Shown: positions 11,505 to 22,376 of the stretch, one piece after another | Layout: each line of letters opens with the position of its first letter | How positions within the stretch are numbered: position 1 is the stretch's first letter | Assembly (NCBI RefSeq): GCF_030052815.1 | Contig: NC_079496.1 | Location: 66,763,652-66,827,651, forward strand | Source of the DNA: Hevea brasiliensis | Taxonomy: Eukaryota > Streptophyta > Magnoliopsida > Malpighiales > Euphorbiaceae | DNA length: 64,000 nucleotides | Direction: 5' to 3' | Made by a program: the position numbers and the translations under genes | The notes under the pieces: generated by a model | What the model was told of the DNA's origin: nothing | Seen by the model: the letters and a program-made list of their open reading frames with translations, nothing else | Database searches by the model: none

Positions 11505-14349
11505 GAATTTGTGTTATATAAACTTTATAAATTGTGAAATGGAATTGTGAAATGGAATTGTGAATCATTTGATTTGTGAATTGTCAATAAAAGATTTATG
11601 TATCGCATTTCAAATTGTTATTGTGCACCACTGAGTAAATTTTACTCAGCGATAGCTTCTCATTCTTTATCATAAGTAGATCGAGGCGGCAGACTAGGTC
11701 GCTAGTGCTTGATGAGAGATCATCGAATTATCTTGAGTATACCATATTTTGCATTTTGTATTATAATGTATGATCACTGTATGTATATAGTGTTCTTGGT
11801 TTTGAGTAGTTGTACATTGAAGATGTAAAAATAAATTGTGAATTATTTTGGCTTGAAAAATTTGTACTATATTTCTTTTATCTCAGCCTTTGGAAATATT
11901 GAAAAATTATTATAGTTTTGAGTTGAGAAACATATTGTGTTGATTAAATGTTGGAGTTTGAGATTGAGAAATATATTTGAAGTGCTTTTTACAGGTTTTT
12001 GAAGAACTGCTTTATTCAAAATACAGATGGCACTCCGCCAAAATTTTTACAGAAATTACTAATAATTTAAATGTGTTAGCTGTTTCACTTCAGTTCAAAA
12101 AATTTTTTAACACCTATAAATAGTGCTCACCACTGTAAAAAGAAGTAAGAAAAGTTTTAAAATCTCTTGTAGTGTATTTAATGGGTTATCAGTAAACGAA
12201 GTAGGTAATTCATTAGGTATACTACGGGATCATGTCATGCCTTACAGAGGGGTAGGGTGTGACAAAAATTCTGCCCAGAAAGTGACTTGAGAAATGATCA
12301 AATCCGGATTAGTAACTTGAAAGCTTGAAAATTGACCATTTGGGCAGCAGTTAGTATTTTGGCCATAACTCACTCAAAACAGGTCCAATTGACCTGAAAT
12401 TTTTACCACGGATAGATTAGACCTAGAGCTACAATTCCTATGAAGACACCAAAGCCCAGAAAGGGCCAAAACCAAGTCAAATAGCTTGCACAAGTTTGGG
12501 TACCGAAACTGTCAGAACTAAAAGTGACCTAAAATTGACCAATTTTTGCACTAAAGGTGCAATCTGTCCAGCTTTAGTAAATTGACCATATCTTGGTCTA
12601 TACAACTCAGAATGGCCTGAAATTTTACCCCCAGTGCAATAAAACATAGAGTTACAATTTTTCTTCTTTGATCAGAAGCTAAAACTAAGAGAAATAGGAC
12701 TTTAAGCTAGACCAATCTAGCACACAAAAATTGAGAACTTGACATTTATATACAATGAGGCTTGAAATAATTTAGCAATGAATGCCAACTTGTAAAAATG
12801 GTAAATTGTACTATATTGGTAGCATATTGAAATGAAAAATGTGACATATTGGTGAAATTAAAATTTATTCATTTAGAGTGCATCAAAGGTCAACATTATA
12901 GGTTGACTAATGAAATGAATTGAAGGGAATAGTACTAAGAAAATTTAGATATTGAATTTTATTGTTAGAAACAATTTAACTGAGTACTTAAGCACTTTAA
13001 ATTGTGTGTTTCAGTTGAAAAGGATATTAAAAAGCATAAGGAACATTGAGTCAAGGCCTAGAGGCGACTCAAACCAGGTCTGTGCACAATACTATTTATA
13101 TTCATTGCTTTTACTAGAAACTTTATTTGGAGAAATGAGTTATGAATAATTTTTTATTGTTTTGGCTTTGGGAATTTTATTTGAGAATTATTGTGTTACC
13201 TACTTTATAAATGGAAATTTTGAGATAAAATGTGTTTAGTGTTATCAGAGCAAAGTAGGGACGGCGATATGAAATGCCTACGATTCATGGGAACTCTCAC
13301 GCATGAACTCAGGAGCTTACAGGGACGGCGATACGTAACACCTGCAAGTGTTCTGATAGGTACACTATATTCCTCCCTCTTTGACTTGCCAGTCTGAGGT
13401 GAATATGGATGAGTTCTCATTAGCTAGCTAGCAACCTCCCTCATTGATTTCGATGAGTGGGGTGAGTTTGCCTTGTCGAGGTGTACAACACGGCATGTTC
13501 AGAAAAGTTTGTGTCGTGACCTAAGTTGCATTATTGATTGGCAACACTGTGTTATTAAATTGTTTGATTAAATTTGTGTTATATGAGCTTTGAAAATTGT
13601 GACATGAAATTGTGAATTGTTGATAAATGTTTTGTATACCGCATTTTAAATGATTATTGTGCACCACCGAGTAAATTTTACTCAGCGATAGCTTTTTCAT
13701 TGCTGTCACAGGTAGACAGATAGACATAGTAGCAGAGTAGGCTGCTTGTGCTACACTTTGGGATTTTGTCGGGTATATTGAGTATACCACTTCCTTGTAA
13801 ATAATATTGTAATGTATGTGCACTGTATGTATATATTGTACATGGTCTTGAGTAGTTGTAAACTAAAGTTATAAATTATTTTGGCCTGTAAAAATGTTGA
13901 ACTATAATTTTCTTATCTCAGCTTTGAAATACTTAGTCATTTTGCATTTTATTTTTTAAACTACTGAAAGTGATGTTGAATTGAGTTTGACTTATGTTTG
14001 AGAAAATTGATTTGTGTTGAGCCATATTGGAGTTTGGGACTGAAACAAATATATTGGAAGTATTTTCTATAGGTTTTTGAAGAACTATTTTGCTCCAAAT
14101 ACGGACGACACTCTGTCGAAATTTTTATAAAATTTGTGGCTATTTTAGACCTAATATGTGATTTAACTTCGATTAAAAAATTTTTAACACTTGTCAAAAA
14201 TGCTCACCACTGTAAAAAGAAATAAGAAAAGGTTTAAAATCCCTTGTAGTGTATTTAATGGGTTATCAGTAGATGGAGTTTGGTAATTCATTAGGTATAC
14301 TACGGGATCATGTTACATCTTACGGGGGCGTAGGGTGTGACATGTTTAT

Positions 14350-14361
14350 TGGTATCAGAGC
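14350..14361 (+). other. Primer binding site of element A
   Basis: TGGTATCAGAGC lies eight bases after the 5' LTR end. It is the usual plant complement to the 3' end of initiator methionine tRNA. It fixes the 5' LTR boundary and the element's orientation. Confidence 0.9.
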
Positions 14362-14376
14362 AATGGTGTTAAAGTA

Positions 14377-14760
14377 AATTTTGAACTGTGAATTTGAAAT
14401 CTTTTTGTCGGTAAATACAACTGCTCAAATGTTTGATACATACAGTACATTACATCATAAATATGATCTAATGGAGGGAAATCTCCTTGTGTTGGTTGTA
14501 TAAGAAATAGAAAATTCTGTGAAAAGATATGAAAGAGAAGAATAAGACAATAAAACAGTCTGTGATGGCGAAAGTACAAGGTGAGGCCCCAGCCCCTTAG
14601 GGAATCTAAAGTTCAACTTTACTAGACCCATCTGTACAAATTACTGCACAAATGGCCCAACAAATGGCCACTTTCTTTCAATAAATGGCTGATAATCTGT
14701 CAGCCCAAGCCCAAGTACAAATCCAACCCCACAAGGGCAATGTGAAATAGAGAAGAGGGA
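14377..14760 (+). pseudogene. Element A gag N-terminal remnant
   Basis: After the primer site the sequence follows the gag leader and N-terminus of element B (22252 down to about 22000) at low identity. It shares the start context, the GEAP segment (GAGGCCCCAGCCCC) and the AQQMA-x-FFQ stretch near 14645-14690 (GCACAAATGGCCCAACAAAT, then GGCCACTTTC). Several stops and shifts break it, including TAA and TAG codons near 14505, 14545 and 14600. It ends near 14760, before the conserved capsid region. Gag would form the particle shell and bind RNA; this copy cannot. Confidence 0.65.
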
Positions 14761-14889
14761 GAAACCTATGAGTCAAAGCTTGAATAGTCATTTGGGAAAT
14801 AAAGACAAGACATAAAAGAACAATTTCTTTTTAGGAAATGGGGCCAAACAGTGGCCACAAACTGTCCAAAGTGATATGCAAAGTTAAAA

Positions 14890-15215
14890 TCTCGAAATTG
14901 AACCTAAAGAAAGGTTATTGAAAAACATTATTGACTTATCCCTACTAAGTCACTATATACTAAATTACTTGAAATAGGTATGTGGGACCCACTTTCCCAC
15001 TGTACATTGATATGGAAATTTCGTTATCACTACATGCTAAATCACATGAAATAGTGATGTGGGACCCACCTTTTCCATAATACATGGACATGAAGATTTT
15101 GTTAGACAATTGATAATGCTTAATTACTTAAAGTAAACCTAGGCTTATTTATATTGTGTGGATCGATTGGTATACCAATTAGGGATTACAGATAGCAGTA
15201 CTGCCTACATGAAAA
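14890..15215 (+). repeat. Module X, copy 2
   Basis: It matches the reverse complement of 6003-6328, including both units with CATGCTAAATCACATGAAA, the GTGGGACCCAC dyad and the palindrome ATTGGTATACCAAT near 15170. It lies downstream of the gag remnant of A. Confidence 0.65.
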
Positions 15216-15271
15216 GTCATGGATTGATAATATATGGTTGATATGATTTTAAAAGACAATGAATATCGGTA

Positions 15272-15465
15272 TCAGGGGGCTTGCAGGGATGGCGATACGT
15301 AATGCCTGCAAAGTGCTCTGATAGGTACCACCCAAGGGCTTGTAGGGACAGTGATACGTAATGCCTGCAGGTGCTTTGATAGGTACCCTTAATTGCCACC
15401 AAAGACAGAAAAAGGGCTTGTAGGGACTGCGATACGTAATGCCTGCAAGTGCTTTGATAGGTTAC
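15272..15465 (+). repeat. Three hairpin-bearing repeats (GATACGTAATGCCTGCA core)
   Basis: Three units carry GGGCTTGYAGGGA, then GCGATACGTAATGCCTGCAA, then GTGCTYTGATAGGTA. The first arm (CTTGCAGG or CTTGTAGG) can pair with CCTGCAAG. Single related units lie inside both A LTRs at about 13311-13365 and 39390-39445. Confidence 0.75.
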
Positions 15466-15896
15466 TTGGGCATAAATATAAGCAATGAGTTTTAAATTTA
15501 AATAATTACATGAAGAGACCACTGATATGACTTTAAAAGACAGAGAAGGAAATAAGTGTACAGATAAGATGTTAGAAAACCTAGTCCATGAGGTTATAAC
15601 GTAGTGACTATGTAATGTTCTCGATGTTTGTATTGTAAGTCATAGACACAAGATCGACACGGGATTATTGTGTAGAGCTACGTGCTTCCTCATGGTGCAA
15701 TAAAATAAGAATATTTGTAAGTAATATATAAATTGATACAGTTACACCCGAATAGAGTACTATTATGGGAAATAAATGTGAAAATTTTAGTCAGAAATTT
15801 GAAACTTCAGAACTAGCCTATCGAAAGACTACACTTGTAAGGTAGCTGCAGTCAGTAACTTGGTTACAATAATGTGAACTACCTGTACTACAGTTT

Positions 15897-18800
15897 TGTC
15901 ACACCCTACTCCTCGTAAGATATAGCATGTTCCCGTAGTACACCTAATAAATTACCGTACTTCACCTACCGGTAACCCATTAAATATGCTACAAGGGATT
16001 TTAAAACAATTTTTGTTCATTTTAGAATTGGTGGGTAAATTTTTTTCTTTTTCAGATTTTAAAAACCTTTATTTAGAGTCCAAACATAAATCAAATTTTT
16101 GGATATTTAAAATCTCTGCAATTTTTATAAAAATTTCGGCAGAGTGCCGTCTGTATTTTGAGAAAACAGTTCTTTAAAACCTGAAAATAGAAACACTCCC
16201 AATATATTTTTCAATCACAACTCCAATTGCAATCACCAAACTTCAAATCAACAGCAATAGCAACACTTCAATTCAAAATCCAAATTTCAAATCAAGAATT
16301 AATGTCTCAAAACATTTCATAACTCATGCACATTGCATTTTAAATCATTAATTTATAATCATAAGTTAATTTACAGATGCAAAATCTCAAAAATAATATT
16401 ATTACAATTTTAACTGTACAATTGCTCAAATTACAGAGATACATATGCATACTATCATATTTACATCAAACTAAACTACCAGGGTATCGATAAATACCCG
16501 TATAAAAATTCTTTAATTGTGCTCTTCTCTAACTGATGCAGCTCGTTCTGCTGCTATGTCCTTTTCTCTATCTGTGACAACAAGTTAAAGCTATCGCTGA
16601 GTATATAAATACTCAGTGGTGCACAATAAAGCATAAAATGCATAATATAAAACATTTATGAACAAATCCTCATTCAAAAATCTCATAATCGCATTTCACA
16701 ATTTTTTTTTCCTCAAATCACATTTATAACAAATCATAATTTTTAAAGCTTAATGCAGCACAACTTGATCAAGCAATTTAATAAACATAGTATTGCCAAA
16801 TAATAACACAATTTAGGCCATGACACAAAATTTCTGAACATGCCGTGTGTATATCATGACAAGGCAAACACCCCCACTAATCGAAATCAATGAGGGAGGT
16901 AACTAGCTAGCTAATGAGTACTCATCCACACTCACCCCTCAGACTGGGAAGCCAGAGAGGGAGGAAACTGATCAAATATCATACTCACCCCACAAGTGGA
17001 GGAGGAACATATTAGTATTGCCATGCCAAGTGTGAATTAAAAATAATTTAAATCAAGTTATTCAAATATTTCATACAATTCACAAATCATATTTCATTCT
17101 AAACTTTTCATTTACAAAGTAGGCAACACACTATTTTTCAAATAAGATTTTCAAAGCCATAACTAAATTCAAAACCATATTGTTCAAATATTTCATAAAA
17201 ATCAATAATTAATTTTCTTTTTAAATTTCCATTATAGAATAGGCAACACAACATTCTCGAAATTCATAATGAACAAACACATTCACAATGTATAACAAAT
17301 GAATTTCCATTATGAAAACTATAATATAAAATTTTTGTGCACAAACCTGGACTTAATCGCTTCTAGGCCTTCCGAGTCTTTTTCAGCTGAAACACAAAGT
17401 TTATAGTGTTTCAGTTTCTTATTTCACAATAAATCCAATAATTAATTCATAAATATTTAATTCTATCCCAAATATGCTTAAACTAACATTGTTGGAAATT
17501 TTCATTTTGGAGTTACTATTCATGATACTATTCAATTGAATTTGTTGACTTTCTAATGCTTAATAGGTATGGGAACTTCAACTTCACCCACATACCACAT
17601 TTTGGTCACTAAATTTGTTGGTTTTGGTCATTTTCTCAAATTCTATGTCTTTTAGGCAAATTGGCAATTTTTTAGTTTTTGTGTGCTAAGTTGTACTGTT
17701 CCATTGGTCACTTTACTGTTAGAATTTGGCAAAACTTCCTTCATAGAAAATGTTCCCTATTGTCTTAAGTTTATTGTCCTTTTTGAATCACTCTAATTGG
17801 AGTTTTGTAGCTCAAGTTATAGCCATTTGAACCATGGCTGCCGGATTGGACTCAACCCAGTTTTCTGGGTAAATTTTGGTTCTGCCAGTTTTAGGTTACC
17901 AAATTTGGGTGGCCAAATGACTTAGTTAATGGCATAATTTGGGTTTGTATTCTTCATGAAAGTTTTAGGTATATGTCTAAAATGTCCACTGGTAAAAGTT
18001 CAGGTTATTTTGACTTGCCTAGCTCAAGTTATGGCCAAATGAACAAACACTGTTCATTTCGTCAGTTTGTACAAGGACAGATTAAGATTTTCCAAGTTAG
18101 TCAATTTATTCAGTAGGTTTTGGTCACTTTTTGGGCATGGTTTCTAAATGAAAATTGTGTCATTTAGTGTCTATTTTCATTCCCAATTGGTCTCATACCA
18201 ATTGGACTTGTAAAAATTCATTTTTGGTCCTTCAAAGTTGACTTGGTCATGCTGCCAGCAGCATGACCACATTGAATCCGAATTTGGTTTCAACTCTAAC
18301 CATTCCAACACACTTCATTTGGTCAACATTGACCATTTCTCACTTCAAATTAGGTCCAAGACATCATTTACAAGTTTCTCACATTTTTGTCTCTAAACCC
18401 TAATGTCCAAAACCCTAATTCACAAAATTGTTGCATTTAACCCATTCAATGCATTTAATCATAATTATTCAACACAATTAAGCTCACATACACTTTCAAA
18501 TCCACCAAATTCATGCATACATATATCAAAACCCTAGTTGACCAAAATTTCCTCTAGTCCTCTAACAATTGTTTTCTATTTGATTTTACACAATTTCTTA
18601 GTCATTCAAGTTTACATATACTTTTAATTCAATCAAATTCATGCATTGACAGCCCCATATACATGCTGGCCGAAAATCAGTTTGATCCTCCACACATGTT
18701 TTTATTTCATTTCAAGTTTATTTCTAAGTAACTCAAGCTATAAACACAACTACTAAATCTCAAACTTTCAAATTAAGGTGCTTACCTCAACTTTGATATT

Positions 18801-19685
18801 CAATCTTCAATTTTTTTCCTCTTTTCTTCTTTCTTTCTTGCTAAATTTCTTTCTCAAGGGAAGGAAATAAGGTTTTATGGAGTGAATGGGGAAGAAATTA
18901 GGGTTTAATGGGGGATTTAAAAGCTTGAAACAAGCTTTAATGGAGTTGTGGTAATGGTGGTCTTAAGGGAAAGGGTGAGGCGGCACTATGGAAGAAGAAG
19001 AAAACTTTTAGTTTTCTTTTTCTTTTTCTTTTTCTTTTCTTTATGTCTTTATCTTATGGAACACCAAAAATCAATATAATTAAATTTATTAATTATAACA
19101 TTTATGGCACCATGCATGATGTCATGCATGATGTCATCTCCCTACACCTTTTTCATTTTTTTTCTATTTATTTTTCTATTAGTCATTGAATTTAATTCTC
19201 GATTTTGAAATTTTCTTTTCTCCGATTTTATTTGACAGTTGAGTCAAGAGTCAACTCTCAGGGTCAATTGACCAAATTGCCCCTCGCCGATTTAACCCGT
19301 TTTACAAATAATTCAGTATTTCTTCCGGCTTCCTGACCTAATTATTTGACTGACTTCACAATTCTTTTTCGTGATTTTCTCTTTTCCACTGTGTTCGTAA
19401 TGGTCCTAAGGACCGCAGCGTCACATTTTATGGTTCGAAATTTGAGTTTAAATCGACTTCGCAGTCGTTCCCGAGAAGGTCGCCCATCGTTGTGACTCTC
19501 GGTTCGTTTAACTTCTTATGTTCTGTTTTTCTTATTTATACTTAACTATTTGGCAATTACTAATTATTTGTGTTTATGGCTTATCTAATTATCTTAAGTA
19601 TGGTTCTAATCCCCTTAATTGTCTGGACCGACTGCGGTCACTAGAACAGTGAAATATACCAGGCTATGCAAATAGGGGTGTTACA
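15897..19685 (-). repeat. 3' LTR of element B (3789 bp)
   Basis: On the plus strand it runs from TGTCACACCCTACTCC to GGGGTGTTACA. It includes the hairpin CGGCAGAGTGCCG (16137-16149), the CTGAGTAT/ATACTCAG palindrome (16597-16616), CTGAAACAC/GTGTTTCAG (17387-17414), CCAATTGG twice (18183-18205), a possible splice donor GTAAGC (18780-18785), the leader hairpin (19471-19502) and a TATA box (19533-19540). In sense orientation these appear in the reverse order. Confidence 0.9.
19471..19540 (-). promoter_or_regulatory. TATA box and leader hairpin, B 3' LTR
   Basis: In sense, TATAAATA (19533-19540) is followed about 30 bp later by AAGTTAAACGAACCGAGAGT. The CCGAGA...TCTCGG stem covers 19471-19502. 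The spacing puts the hairpin at or just after the expected transcription start. Confidence 0.55.
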
Positions 19686-20000
19686 ATTCTCCCCCTCTTA
19701 AAATAATTTCGTCCTCGAAATTTTATCTGGTATCAGTCTCTGAACAGTTGTAGGTGCTGTCTCCTCATATCCTATTCACGCTCTTAAGTAGCTTCCTGGC
19801 CTGAATGATGGCTCCTTAGTACTTTAACCAATACTATTTACTCATCAATTGCTCACCTCGTGTGCCAAGTCTCTTATGAGCTTCTGTCATAAGTTAGATT
19901 CAAATTCATTTCAATTTTAGAGGTAAGCAAATCTGTGTGCTAGTAGATCCGCTTTTCTAGGACCTCATGTGATCCTATGAGTGAGAACTTAGTTTTACTC
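19686..20000 (-). pseudogene. Element B polypurine tract and decayed integrase C-terminus/chromodomain
   Basis: Next to the LTR the purine tract (plus strand ATTCTCCCCCTC) is intact. The adjoining 300 bp align with the chromodomain tail of C (43789-44100) and G (50566-50900): the order of conserved stretches is kept but the frame is lost. This shows that B descends from an element with pol and lost it by deletion and decay. Confidence 0.65.
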
Positions 20001-20935
20001 TTTTCTTATCAAATCTCTTAATCATTTGATGTAACCTTCAGTTTAGTTTAGAATATTTTAGTCTTTTCTTGCTGTTGTTTTAGCAATTATTTTCTTTTGT
20101 GGTCGGTTCTTTCTTGGCCATAGGTCCATAACCTTACCATCTCTATTTATGACCAAGGCCTATGTGCCATTTTGCACTATCTTGTTTGCTTTGGTTTAAC
20201 TTATTTCTTTCTTGATAAAATAATTCGGAATATCGTTACGCATCTTAAGTAAATCGCTTGCCTTGGTGGCAATTCCTCCTCTAGTATTTTTCTCATTTCT
20301 TACTGTTCTATTTATTTTTTATCTATCAATATTTTATAGCTTATTTTGCACTGATGTGTAGTTATTATTTTCTTTTGTATTGAACTATAACCTTTCAATA
20401 TTCTAACTTTAGATTTTTAAATCCCAGGTTAGGATTTTCAAACTCCTTTCCAATAAGAAAACTTTATCTTATCATAACTGTACCAAAACAGATGCCGTTT
20501 GCAACTATTCTTATTCTTATGTATTATTGGGCAGTACGTAGCTCTACACAAGAAATCCCAAGTCAGTACTATAATCTGCAGCTTACAGCACAAACATCAA
20601 GAATATTGCATAGTTATTACGATACATCCCAATAGAACAAACTTCCCTATATCTTATTTCTTTCAAATTCACTAATATCTTGAACTTATTTTGATTATGG
20701 TACCCACTGCCATCTATCAGCAGTAATACCCTTACCCGCATCTAAGGTAGCTATATTATTATAACTTACTTTTAGGTTCTCTTTTCTTACATAATTATGC
20801 TTACTAATTAACTTTACAAATTCTTGTGTGCTAGCAAATACTTTTCACTGACAAACTCTTTCAAAATTAATTTTAAAAAGACTAGTCACTAACATATCAA
20901 AATTGATTTTTTTTTTCTTTACACATATACATATC
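20001..20935 (-). other. Non-coding spacer of element B
   Basis: AT-rich sequence with no supported frame. Part of it (about 20520-20640) matches the spacer of element A at 15600-15720. It takes the place of protease to integrase. I see no recognisable gene or RNA in it. Confidence 0.55.
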
Positions 20936-22252
20936 TCAGTTAAGAATTAAGAAAATACCAGCAACCATACCAGATGTCTCATCCTCGTCCTTCTGTCGCA
21001 TAGTGTATACTCTCACTGGAGCATCACCTTGTCCTGGTTGATTCACAATACTCTGACTTCCAGGTGTACTACCCCTACCTCTGCCTCTACCAATTGCTGG
21101 TGAACTCTTCAGGGTAGAAACTTGGGCTGATCCTTCTGACGTGGTAAATGATCCATAATGGCGTGGACTTATGCAATCCTTAGCAAAATGATCAGTCCCT
21201 TCACAATTGAAACATGCTCCTATAGCTCTATAACATACTCCACTATGTGGTTTACCACAAGTCTCACAAAGTCGATCCGATAGCGTATTTCTGCGTCTCT
21301 GTTGAGTTTGCTGATCAGATTGGGATGATTTTTGTCTAGAAGATATACCTCTACCTGAATTACGCGAGCTAGATCCTCCAAAATGTTTTCTTTTCCCAGA
21401 GCCACTCTCAGTAGCTTGACCAGTAACCTTTTCAGTTTTCTCTTTCTCTTGTGTACTCTTTTTCACTGCCCATTCTGATTCTATCCTTTCCAGTTCCAGG
21501 GCTTGTGAAATCAATTCAGAAAAATTCTGGTGTCGAAACCCTACCACTTGCATTCTCAAGCTAGGCCTCAACCCAGCCTCAAACCTTTTACACCGGTCTC
21601 TGGGGGTGGAAACTAAGCTTCCAGCATAATGGCTTAGCCTTGAAAAGTCCCGCTCATACTTTGCTACAGTTCTATCCTCTTGCTTCAACGTTAAAAACTC
21701 TTGCAGCTTCATGTCTACATAAGTATCGAGGACCCACTTTTGCTGAAATTCCCTTAAAAAGTCTGCCCATATGAGGACTGGTGGCTCTACCAGACTGTAG
21801 TTCCACCACTCATATGCATCCCCTTGCAAAAGTGATACTGAATATTCAAACTTCAACTCTTCAGCACATTGTAGTTTTCTGAAAACCCGTTCCATCCTCT
21901 CTAACTGCTGTTCTGCTTCCAGTGGATCCACTGTTCCTTTGAATTTTGTAGCCCCAAATTTCATTAATTTCTCATATTGCCTAGCCGAAGGCTATGGTTG
22001 TGCTATAGGTGCTTGTGTCTGTGCTTGAGGTGGCACATTTCCCGCCATTTGTTGAAAGAATGCAGCCATCTGCTGTGCAAACTGAGCAGGGAAATGCGGT
22101 GCTTGAGGAAGAGCTGGAGTGGTTGACCCACTCACATTCTGGAGTGTTGGGGCTTCTCCTTGGGCCTCAGCCTCGACAGATTGCTCTACGGAATGATCTC
22201 CCTCTTCAATTCCGTTTTCTAGAAATTTTCTACCCTCTGATAACAAACACAA
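20936..22252 (-). pseudogene. Element B gag (one in-frame UAG), capsid and zinc knuckles
   Basis: This is the best-preserved gag in the window. It reads from ATG at 22250-22252 to a TAA at 20936, about 438 codons, with one UAG at 21992-21994. The N-terminus is glutamine/alanine/proline-rich (AQQMAAFFQQMAG). After the UAG comes the gypsy capsid domain (FKGTVDPLEAEQ, LLQGDAYEWW, RDFSRLSHYAG, LRPSLRMQVVGF). A basic stretch follows, then CETCGKPHSGVCY and the CCHC knuckle CFNCEGTDHFAKDC, and an arginine/glycine tail (GRGRGRGS). It ends in the linker before protease, just short of the D-x-GST active site found in C. Gag packages RNA in cytoplasmic particles. Whether the UAG is read through, or starts are chosen downstream, is unknown. 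Confidence 0.85.
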
Positions 22253-22376
22253 GGAGGTTGACCTCTGTTAATGCATATTCATGATGTAAATATGTCATAT
22301 ATATCAAACATTTGAGCAGTTGTATTTACCGACAAAATATTTCAAATTCACAGTTCAAAATTTATTTTAAAACCTT

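Larger units (their letters stand above)
8281..12264 (+). mobile_element. Solo LTR E (3984 bp), TSD AAAAT
   Basis: A single LTR runs from TGTAACACCCC to GGTAGGGTGTGACA with no internal region, flanked by AAAAT at 8276-8280 and 12265-12269. The uninterrupted site is visible in the other LTR of A at about 38342-38360. E is a distinct but related family to A. It carries perfect inverted repeats CTCCAATTGGT/ACCAATTGGAG (9815-9841), GAAACAC/GTGTTTC (10570-10591), TGTCGTG/CACGACA (11269-11290) and CTGAGTAAA/TTTACTCAG (11631-11649). It arose by recombination between two LTRs of a full element, which removes the internal part. Confidence 0.92.
6470..14342 (+). repeat. 5' LTR of element A, interrupted by solo LTR E
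   Basis: It runs from TGTAACATCC to GGGTGTGACA and matches the 3' LTR (26966-40439) closely along its length. E interrupts it at 8281-12264. A 36-bp stretch around 7790-7860 is duplicated here but single in the 3' LTR near 37905. Its features include TATAAAAT at 6577-6584, a possible splice donor GTTAGT at 7337, an acceptor ending TTTCAG at 13014, the GAGTAAA/TTTACTC palindrome near 13672-13685 and the hairpin CGACACTCTGTCG at 14106-14118. Confidence 0.9.
14761..15896 (+). other. Non-coding internal spacer of element A
   Basis: No coding frame is supported here. It holds module X copy 2 (14890-15215), three hairpin-bearing repeat units (15272-15465) and a stretch at 15600-15720 that matches the spacer of element B (reverse complement of about 20520-20640, with GTGTAGAGCTACGT in common). 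Conservation of this non-coding spacer in A and B, in place of pol, suggests one non-autonomous lineage. Confidence 0.55.

Noticed and set aside
14350..14361. Possible tRNA gene at primer sites
   Set aside because: Only the 12-13 base complement of a tRNA 3' end is present, with no cloverleaf around it.
18390..18425. AAACCCTAA telomere-like motifs, also at 3436, 24905 and 49430
   Set aside because: They are single or paired, not tandem telomere arrays, and sit at a constant place in LTRs. They may be telo-box promoter motifs but nothing more is supported.
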